Shown: piece after piece, positions 56,354 to 64,000 of the stretch
Layout of the letters: each line of letters opens with the position of its first letter
Numbering within the stretch: position 1 is the first letter of the stretch
From: Zizania palustris
Lineage: Eukaryota; Streptophyta; Magnoliopsida; Poales; Poaceae
Reading direction: 5' to 3'
Assembly (NCBI GenBank): GCA_019279435.1
Contig: JAAALK010000082.1
Coordinates: 11,052,594-11,116,593, forward strand
Length of the DNA stretch: 64,000 nt
Position numbers and translations under genes: made by a program
The notes under the pieces: generated by a model
What the model was told of the DNA's origin: nothing
Seen by the model: the letters and a program-made list of their open reading frames with translations, nothing else
The model's database searches: none

Positions 56354-58976
56354 ATGACTTCTTCCAGAAAGGTCCCGTCCCTTGAAGCCTTTGACTACAC
56401 TTATTGGAAGACTCAGATGCGAGCCTATCTCATGAGCCAGAGCTCGGACATTTGGGACGTTTGTGTTCACGCTACTTTTACCATACTTCCTATTGCTGAG
56501 CGTACATCCCCCTAGATAATCGCCCAGCATCAGAACAACAACAAAGCGGTGAACATTTTGTTTTCTGGTTTGAGCATGTGAGCCATCTTAGCACTGCTAG
56601 AGAGATCTGGGCTACCCTCCAGGCACACCATGAAGGGACAGCCTAGGTCAAGGCTCAGCTCTATCAGACCTACCAGCGTGAATATGAATATTTCACACAG
56701 AAGCCGGGTGAATCTATTGAAGCTTTGTTTGGTCGTTTTCAATCGATCATAAACATGCTTCGGGCTAACAAGGCCGAGGGAGTTCAGCTGGTCTCAGATC
56801 ATGAGCAGGCGCTCAAGGTTCTTCATACCTTGGACCCAAAGATCTGGGAGATCAAGGTATCCTCTATCATTGAGAGCACCTCTTATGATACCTTGACTAT
56901 CTCAAAGCTTTTCAGCAAGCTCAAGGCCATAGAGGTTTATATCCAGTTGAGATCAAATCTCACTGGTTCTGGCTCAAAAACCCTGGCCCTTGCGACACCT
57001 TCTGCTGACTCCTCTTCTTTGAGTTGTGTTGGGTTCTCCTTGATGTCTATCACTGAGGACCATCTTGAGTCGCTAGGAGATGATGATCTATGTCTGTTTA
57101 ACAACTGGTGCGTCGTGTCTATGATAAGCGAATGTTCAAAAGACACGGCACAAAATCTGGATGCTTTGAGTGTGGTGATCTAGGTCATTTCATCGCCGAC
57201 TGCCCCAAGCGGAATGGTCACAATAAGGGTACCAGTGGTGGCTCCTATGACTCTGGCATGCACGACAGCTCCACCTTCACAAAGGGCAAGCCCAACACAA
57301 GATTATTCCGAAAGGCCCTGAAGGACTACCGGCGTGAGAACAAGAAGCGAGACAAGGCCTTCTTCGCCGAGATGGAGAGAAGCTACTCCAAGAGGTCTTC
57401 GTCTTCTTCCTCTTCATCAAGCTCAAGTGATGAGGAGATCATGATCAGGACAAGGATGATCCGGCGTGCCTCTGCTTCATGGCCTTCGAGGACAAGCCGA
57501 AGAGCCGCTCGCATCACCGCTGAAGATCTCACAAGAGCTTATGTTCAATGGTTCTTGGGGATAAGGAAGAGAAGGGCTCCCTCAACAACTCCGATGACGA
57601 CGACGATGAAAAGGTATCCTCCTATGAACAAGAAGTTGTTTATTTACTTGAAGAGAATCGTCAAGAGTTGAGGTATCGGGAGAAACTGCTCAGAGGGGCT
57701 AAGAAGAGAATAGATGAGCTTGAGAGTGAGCTTGTCATGGCAATGGCATGATTGAGAGTCTATCTTCTTCCCCTTGCTTGGGTGGTAGTAGTGAGTGCCC
57801 AAATTGTGAGGTGTTACTATGTGACTTGATGACTCTAAAGTCTAGGTACACAGAGAGGGTAGATGAGAGAGACACTTTGGCCACTGAGCTGAAAGATGCT
57901 CATGCCACTATCGTCATGCTCTATGAAGACTGCCCATCCCATCTAGCTAGTTTAGCTGAGATGAAAGCCAAGGGTGATGAGCAGTTGGGTGAGTTGGAGA
58001 GAGTTAGAGTTGAACTAGAGCAGACTAGGCTAGAGCTTGAGACACTGTCAGTTCCACCCACTGTTTGTGAGAACTGCTTGTCCCTAAGATTGGAGCTGAA
58101 AAAGCTAAAAGCTGAGAAGTCTGTCCAAGTTGATAGAGAGTGTGAGTTGTGCTTGTCTCAAGTGGAGGTGCTAGCTTCTTTGAGAGAGGAGCTAGCTGAT
58201 GCTCCAAATGAGAACTTTTACCTTCGTCAGATCCTGAGTTGGGTGAGTGCCAGAGAGCCACAACTCGGCATGATGATCCAGCAGTTCAAGAGTGAGGATG
58301 GATTTTGGGTAGGTTACACCTATACCAAGGCTGATTTTGATAGTGATATTAGCTGGGCTGTGGAGTGGAGTAAGATAACTCCTGAGCAGAGATATCCCAA
58401 GACTCGCTCCACGGAGTCTTTCCAGGCTAGTCAGCCCAAGGATGGAGTGTTTCAAGAACAACCTAAAGCTCCACCCAAGAAGCCCATCTGGATCCCGAAG
58501 CCTAAACAACTTCACACTTCTCTTGACTATCTACCTGTGCCCTCTCACACCAAAGAGTCTACACCCAACACCACCAAGCCCCAAAACCCCAAGCCTCAAC
58601 CACATCCGAAGAAGCCTACCTATCATTGTGAGAACTGTCAGAGAGACGGGCATCTTGAGGAGTTTTTCTTCAGGAGGAAGCGGGTTGAGAGAGCAGAGAG
58701 AGCTCGAAGTGGGCAGGAGCAGTTCTACCAGGAGGGTGGTAGACAGAGAGTCCCTCGACACGGGGAGAGGCTAGAGGCCAGGCCGCGTCGTCTAGGTATT
58801 GGTAGAGGAGACGGCTTTCATGCCCATGCTTCGGAGGATGGTTTTCGCTTTGGCAGAGCTCCAGGTCATTCTAGATATGGCTTTGGACCTCGTGGCCAAG
58901 ACTTTAAGCAGAACCGAGGACCGCGCTTTGAGACGTGCTTTGGTACAGACTCTTATGATTCTTTTTGCTTTCCTTC
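56354..58976 (+). pseudogene. Element D gag, main part (broken)
   Basis: Starts at ATG 56354 (MTSSRKVPSLEAFDYTYW), two bases after H's right duplication. TAG codons at 56513 and 56644, a small deletion near 56570, and frameshifts near 57108, 57450 and 57740 break it. Order: capsid-like N-terminus, zinc knuckle CFECGDLGHFIADC (57159-57200), Lys-rich part, Ser tract (about 57395), acidic stretch and coiled coil with CPNC, CENC and CELC pairs (57795-58170). A second knuckle near 58625 (CENCQRDGHLEEFF) has its last Cys as Phe. The Gly/Arg-rich tail runs into S2 at 58976. Confidence 0.85.
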
Positions 58977-60976
58977 TGTTGGACCGGAAACGGCGACCAG
59001 AGGGGGGTGAATGGGAGCTTTTAAAAATTTCAGGCTAAAAACAGCCTTCGGATTTAGTTCTGTCTACTGCGGAACAGGCTTCGAATACCAACCTTCGAAG
59101 GTCTGGTTCGGAGGTACTTGACAGCTCCGAACACAGGCTTCGCAAGGAGTAAAAAGTCCGAAGCCAAGCAGACTTCGCTCCTCCCACGACCCCGAAAACA
59201 ACTCTGCTAAGTCAGTGCAGGCTCCGCACACAGGGTGCTTCGAGCAGGCTTCGCACTTCACCCTTCGCAAGAGTGGACTACCCTCCAAGGACTTCGACCT
59301 AAATCTAAGCGACAACAACTGGTGCTGGGCTTCGTTCTGTGAAGGTCTAAATGCACACTAAACAGACTTCGCTAAGGGTTCAGACACGAGAAGCAAAACG
59401 GGATTCGATCAGGGCTTTGCTAGTAAGCAGCGAGGTCTAGCCTCCTGTTACACAGAGCAAACGCGCACTGAAAAACACACTTCGCACACAACACACTTCG
59501 TCAACACAGGCTTCGATGCACTGTCACAAGTCACTCAGGGTGACACACAAATGAACGAAGTATGCAGCGAGGTATGTAAAACGAGCTCAAGCAAAAAGCA
59601 CACCGAGGGAGGGCTTCGCCGCTTGAACAAGGAACACAGAAATGAACTCACTGGATGTATTCAAAGTATGAGGAGGCTAGTACAGGAGCTCAACAGTAAA
59701 TGCTCAAACTGTTAAATGTTACCTACCGAGCCCCCATATTTATAGCCCATAGTTCACCCAAGTGAAATGACTACTTTACCCCTAGGGTTTACATCAGTTT
59801 TGTCTCTACAGAATGGAGGGGTACAAAAGGTAGTCAACTTTATTCTGGAGGCTTCTCTGCCAGCTTTGCAGAGGGGACAGCGTCAGCTTTTTGCAGAGCA
59901 GACAATGTCAGCCTTTGCAGTCTTTGACCTTCCTGAAGCCTCCCTTCGCACACGAGGGGTGCGGTAGCTTCGGTGAGAAGCCTTGAGCCTGACGGCCTTC
60001 GCTTCACCGAAGAAGGCCTCCGATACAGTGACGGTTTTGAGCCGAAGCCGTCAAAGCCCTTGGGCCTTCGCACCACCACCTCTGGAGTGGACCACCACGG
60101 CTTCGCAGCTACTCCCAGCTCGAACTCCGTCAGTCCGTGTACCGAAGCCATGCATGGCCGAAGTACCACAAGTAATCCTCACTCCGAAGCCCCACTTTCG
60201 GAGTATCACCCTTCGAAGTCCCTCCTTCATCCAAGGCCTTCGCATGAAGCATTCCATGAGCACTTCGTCGCAGTGTCTCTCCCCGAGCACACTCCTCGAA
60301 GAGCCTCACCTGGACCATGCCTTCGATGCACCTCGACTTCTGAGACCTTCGTCGGGTACCCTTCGAATGTCTCCCTCCGGAGCACACTTCGAACGCCTTG
60401 CCTCCGCAGAGGACTTGATCCACCAAACTCAGAAGTCACTCCATTCAGAGTACCTTCGAAGTGCCTCACCTCCGAGGACTTTGTCTCGAAGTACCTTCAG
60501 CCGGAGCCACGCTCCGCACTCTCTGCCTTCACCTGGCGCACCTCGACCCGAGGACCGACCCAGACCCCTTCGCAGCCACCATGACGGAGCTCCCTGCTCC
60601 CCTGGCATCAAGCCTCCCGCTTGACCCAGGTTCACCTGCTACGAACCTGTCCGTTGCCTCCGAAGTCCCCTGCGCACCACAAACAAACAGACAAGTGTGT
60701 CCAGTACTCTGGAGACCTCTCCGGGTTAGCAACCTTCGGTACACACTCCGGTGTACCGCCCAAAGTACTGAGACCTCCGGTACGAACCCAGTCAACGTGT
60801 ACTGTCGGACCCCTCCAACAGGCACACTCCACTGCAACAGATGCAGCAACCAAACCACCTTCGAATCCTTCGAAGGTACAACCTCCGAACCCCCTTCGGA
60901 GGTACCCCTTCGAACCAGAGGGTAATAGCCTGTCAATCACTCATCACAAACACCGAAACTAGCCCTTGGTTTCTCA
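58977..60976 (-). mobile_element. Solo LTR S2 of element F's family
   Basis: 2000 bp, TG/CA ends, perfect duplication CCTTC (58972-58976 and 60977-60981), no internal domain. The minus strand starts TGAGAAACCAAGGGC and ends CCGTTTCCGGTCCAACA, like F's LTR at 25189-27182. TATAAATA (minus) is at 59737-59744. CGAAG/CTTCG density creates frames of up to 213 codons (59973-60624) that mirror those in F's LTR. These are chance frames. Confidence 0.95.
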
Positions 60977-60981
60977 CCTTC

Positions 60982-61063
60982 TTTTGAGCAGATGGCTTGA
61001 CACTGGTTTAACTCCTTTGCTAAACCTGGTGTCGAACTGTTTGCTCCCACTTATGACCACTGA
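60982..61063 (+). pseudogene. Element D gag, C-terminal end
   Basis: After S2 the gag frame resumes as FEQMARHWFNSFAKPGVELFAPTYDH and stops at TGA 61061-61063. The same ending is seen in B (TYDH), G (THDH) and C (THDY). Confidence 0.85.
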
Positions 61064-61068
61064 TTGCG

Positions 61069-64000
61069 CAGGATCGAGGACTAGAGGACGTGTGGATCAT
61101 GGATTTAGGATGCTCTCGCCACATGACGAGACATCCTAGATGGTTCTCTAGCCTCACTCCCCCGAGCTCCAAGGAGTACATCACTTTTGGGAATAGTGGT
61201 CAAGGGAAGGTACATGGCATTGGATCAATTCGCATCTCTGATCATTTCTCTTTGAAGAAAGTTGCTTTGGTTGGAAACTTAAATTTCAATTTGATTTCTG
61301 TTTCGCAACTTCTTGAGGATGGTTTAGAGGTTCGCTTTAAGAAGGGCATGTTTCTGTTGTTGATTCTAGAGGATCTTTGGTTTGTCAGATCTTACCTTTC
61401 GGTAAGGTTTTTCGGATTGATTTCTCTAGTTCTTTTGGCCCTTCTCGCTGTTTGATTGCTGGATCCTCCTCTGAGCTCTAGAAGTGGCATAGGAGGTTAG
61501 GCCATTTAAGCTTTGATCTGCTAGTCAGATTGAGCTCAATGAACCTCATCTGAGGATTGCCCAAGCTTAAGATGGAGAAGGATCTAGTTTGCCATCCCTA
61601 TCGTCATGGGAAAATGGTTGCCGCTTCTCACGCACCTGTGACTCAGGTGATGACTTCGTATCCGGGAGAGCTATTACACATGGACACTATTGGTCCAGCT
61701 CGGGTACGTTCAGTCGGTGGGAAGTGGTACGCGCTTGTGATAGTTGACGACTTTTCTCGATTCTCGTGGGTTTTCTTTTTGGAGTCTAAGTATGAGACTT
61801 TTCAGTTTTTCATGACCTAATTTTGAAGCTGAAGAATGAGAACAATGGTCGGATGCGAGAAATTCACTCTGACAATGGTTCTAAGTTCAAGAACTCTCAG
61901 TTCGTCAGCTTCTGCAGTGATCAGGGTCTTGAGCACCAGTTTTCTGCTCCTTACACTCCCCCACAGAATAGTGTTGTGGAACAAAAGAACCGCACGCTGG
62001 TCGAGATGGCCAGGATGATGCTTGATGAGCATAGGACTCCTAGGCGCTTTTGGGCTGAAGCCATGAACACGACTTGCTATCTGACCAACTACATTTTTCT
62101 TAGAGCTTACTTAGGTAAGACTTCATATGAGTTGCGGTTTGGCAGACAACCCAAGGTGAGTCACTTGCGAGCGTTTGGCTGCAAGTGCTTTGTGCTCAAG
62201 AAGGGAGGGCATTTGGACAAGTTTGAGTCTCGTTGCTAGGATGGAGTTTTTCTTGGTTATGCTTTGCATTCTCGAGGCTTCCGTGTTTGGAACCAAAACT
62301 CCCAGCAGCTTGTCGAGACTTGCGAGGTTTCTTTTGATGAGTTCATGTCTTCGTTGACCCCTTCTTTTGAGCTTTCTGGAGATCATGAGTTTGGAGAGTC
62401 CATCTTCGAGGAAGATTATGACACTCCTATTGTTGATGAGGGTGGGCCTTCTTCACAGCTTGCAGACCCCACACCTTCTAAGACTTCGACTGAGGATGAG
62501 GGCGGACCTCTGATCACTTCTTCCACTTCGATCGAGCCCCCTCAGTCGAGTCCAGAGGTGCCAGCTGCTAACTCCGGTGAGGTGACTTCAGATCACCTAG
62601 GATCCCAAGGAGTTCAGTGTGATCACCCCTCAGAGCTCATCATCGATGATCTCTTTGAGAGAACTTTGTGCTCTTCTATTGACTCACTCGCTGTTTTTGT
62701 TGAGTTTGCGTTTGTTGCCTCTTTTGAGCCCAGAGATGTCTCTCATGCTCTTTCTGATGCAAATTGGATAAACGCCATGCAAGAAGAACTTGAGAACTTT
62801 GTTCGCAATCGGGTTTGGACACTGGTTAAGCTACCACCTAGATGCAACCCATAGGCACCAAGTGGGTGTTCAAGAACAAGCAAGGTGAAGATGGGGTTGT
62901 GGTGCGCAACAAAGCTCGACTAGTTGCCCAGGGTTTTTGCTAGAAAGAGAGCATTGACTTTGTGGAGACTTTCGCCCCTGTTGCCCGTCTTGAGTCCATT
63001 CGCATTCTTTTGGCATTTGCTACATCTAAAGGTTTTAAGCTTTTTCAAATAGATGTCAATAGTGCTTTTCTGAATGAGTACATAGAGGAGGAGGTCTATG
63101 TTAGGCAATCCCCCAGTTTTGATAACCCTAAGTTTCCTCGACATGTTTTCAAGTTGCAGAAGGCTTTATATGGTCTGAAGCAAGCCCCCAGGGTTTGATA
63201 TGACCGTTTAAAGCATTTTTTGTTGGGGAACAGCTTTGTGATGGGTTCTGTTGACAAAACTCTTTTCTTGGTCAGAGATGGCTCAGATTTCTTGATTGCT
63301 TAGATTTACGTGGATGACATTATTTTTGGTGGTTCTACTAATGAGCTTGTGTCCAAGTTTTCTAAGCAGATGCACAGCGAGTTTGAGATGAGCCTCATGG
63401 GTGAGCTCAAGTACTTACTAGGGCTTCAGATCAAGCAGACCAAGGACGGAATCTTCATCCACCATTGCAAGTACACGCGGGACATGGAGAAGAAATTTGA
63501 TTTTGGTGGAGAGCTGAAGCCTCAGATGACCCCAATGGGTACATCTAGGGGCCTAGACAAGGACGAGAGCGGTGTCAAGGTCAACGAGAGAAAATATTGA
63601 GGGATGATCGGATCACTTCTGTACTTGACGGTGACTAGACCGCACATTCAGTTTGTCGTGGGACTGTGCTCGCGCTTTTAATCTTCACCATGCGCATCTC
63701 ATCGACAGGCTGTCAAGCATATTTTTAGGTACCTTACTTATACTCCTAATCTAGGTCTTTACTACTCAGCATCATCGTCTCTTGATTTATCTAGCTTTTC
63801 CGACGCTAATTTCGGTGGGTGCCAGCTGGATCGCAAGTCGACTTCCGGTACTTGCCAATTTCTCGGTTCTTCGCTTGTTTCTTGGTCTTCTCGAAAAAAT
63901 CTGAAGTTGCGCTTTTTACTACTGAGGCTGAGTATGTAGCTACTGCTCACAATTGGTTTGGATGATTTCTAATTTGCGAGATTTTGGGTTGTTCTTCCCT
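61069..64000 (+). pseudogene. Element D pol, open at window edge (broken)
   Basis: Begins CAG-GAT in the -1 frame relative to gag (QDRGLEDVWIMDLGCSRHM, with a TAG-like loss nearby). GAG-pre-integrase reads CHPYRHGKM (about 61600), where B has CHPC. Integrase keeps HMDTIGPARVRSVGGKW, HSDNGSKF and VVEQKN, that is D, D and E. RT runs about 62850-63420 with KARLVAQGF, then a stop, and QTYVDD-type IYVDDIIFGG (63304-63333) after a TAG. RNase H fragments (SDANFGGCQLDRKSTSGTCQFLGSS) reach about 63890, where a 1-base change and a further small loss break the frame. Stops also occur at 62236, 62939, 63197, 63301 and 63598. The element continues beyond the window. Confidence 0.85.

Larger units (their letters stand above)
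29551..64000 (+). mobile_element. Element D: copia element with nested insertions, open at right edge
   Basis: 5' LTR 29551-30939, primer site 30940-30953 and leader to 31003, then element H (31004-56347). Gag follows at 56354-58976, solo LTR S2 (58977-60976), the end of gag (to 61063) and pol to the window edge. Removing H restores the leader AGGTAGTGAT-CATGACTTC found intact in B. Removing S2 restores the gag reading ...CFPS-FEQMARHWF. The element's 3' end is not in the window. Confidence 0.85.

Noticed and set aside
59973..60624. Frames of 203 and 213 codons, mirrored by 25246-25728
   Set aside because: Both lie in the F-type LTR. Frames are open in several phases and on both strands because of CGAAG/CTTCG density, so they reflect composition rather than coding.

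Overview
The window is a block of nested plant LTR retrotransposons. I see no single-copy host gene, tRNA, rRNA or CRISPR array. The organism is a flowering plant, most likely a grass. The evidence is the Ty1/copia elements with iMet-type primer sites, a Ty3/gypsy element of the Tat type carrying an antisense gene, and a 3.3 kb solo LTR with GC-rich leader sequence and the GTGGGTCCCACCTGTCA-like motif common in grass DNA. The species cannot be named from the sequence.

Layout, left to right. 1-401 is unassigned flank. Element A (copia, +) has a 3.2 kb 5' LTR (402-3618) and a gag split by two minus-strand copia elements. These are B (3894-13415, full length but with a truncated 3' LTR) and C (15370-20946, which keeps gag but has lost almost all of pol and its 5' end). 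A breakpoint near 20946 joins C to the pol and 3' LTR of element F (copia, +, to 27182). F lies in the integrase of an older copia element, E (27183-29550). Element D (copia, +) starts at 29551 inside E's 3' untranslated region and runs off the right edge.

D is split just before its gag ATG by the gypsy element H (31004-56347, minus strand, TSD GTGAT). H is itself interrupted by a solo LTR (S1, 35798-39116, TSD ACTTA) and by a complete copia element G (42482-53307, minus, TSD GATAA). D's gag is interrupted again by a solo LTR of F's family (S2, 58977-60976, TSD CCTTC). Insertion order can be read directly: E before D before H before G and S1; D before S2; E before F; A before B and C.

The copia elements look Sirevirus-like. 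They have a long gag with zinc knuckles, poly-Ser and coiled coils, several polypurine tracts before the 3' LTR, long LTRs, and pol encoding GAG-pre-integrase, integrase, reverse transcriptase and RNase H. Almost all reading frames carry stops or frameshifts. The best preserved is F's 1036-codon pol, but its reverse transcriptase motif is YVDN rather than YVDD.

The most interesting items are: a five-exon antisense gene with its own TATA box, four GT-AG introns and a poly(A) signal inside H; the gag-only deletion derivative C; a roughly 180-nt untranslated block conserved between two copia families; a shared arrangement in which gag stops and pol continues in the -1 frame; and repeated CxxC plus coiled-coil modules in gag.
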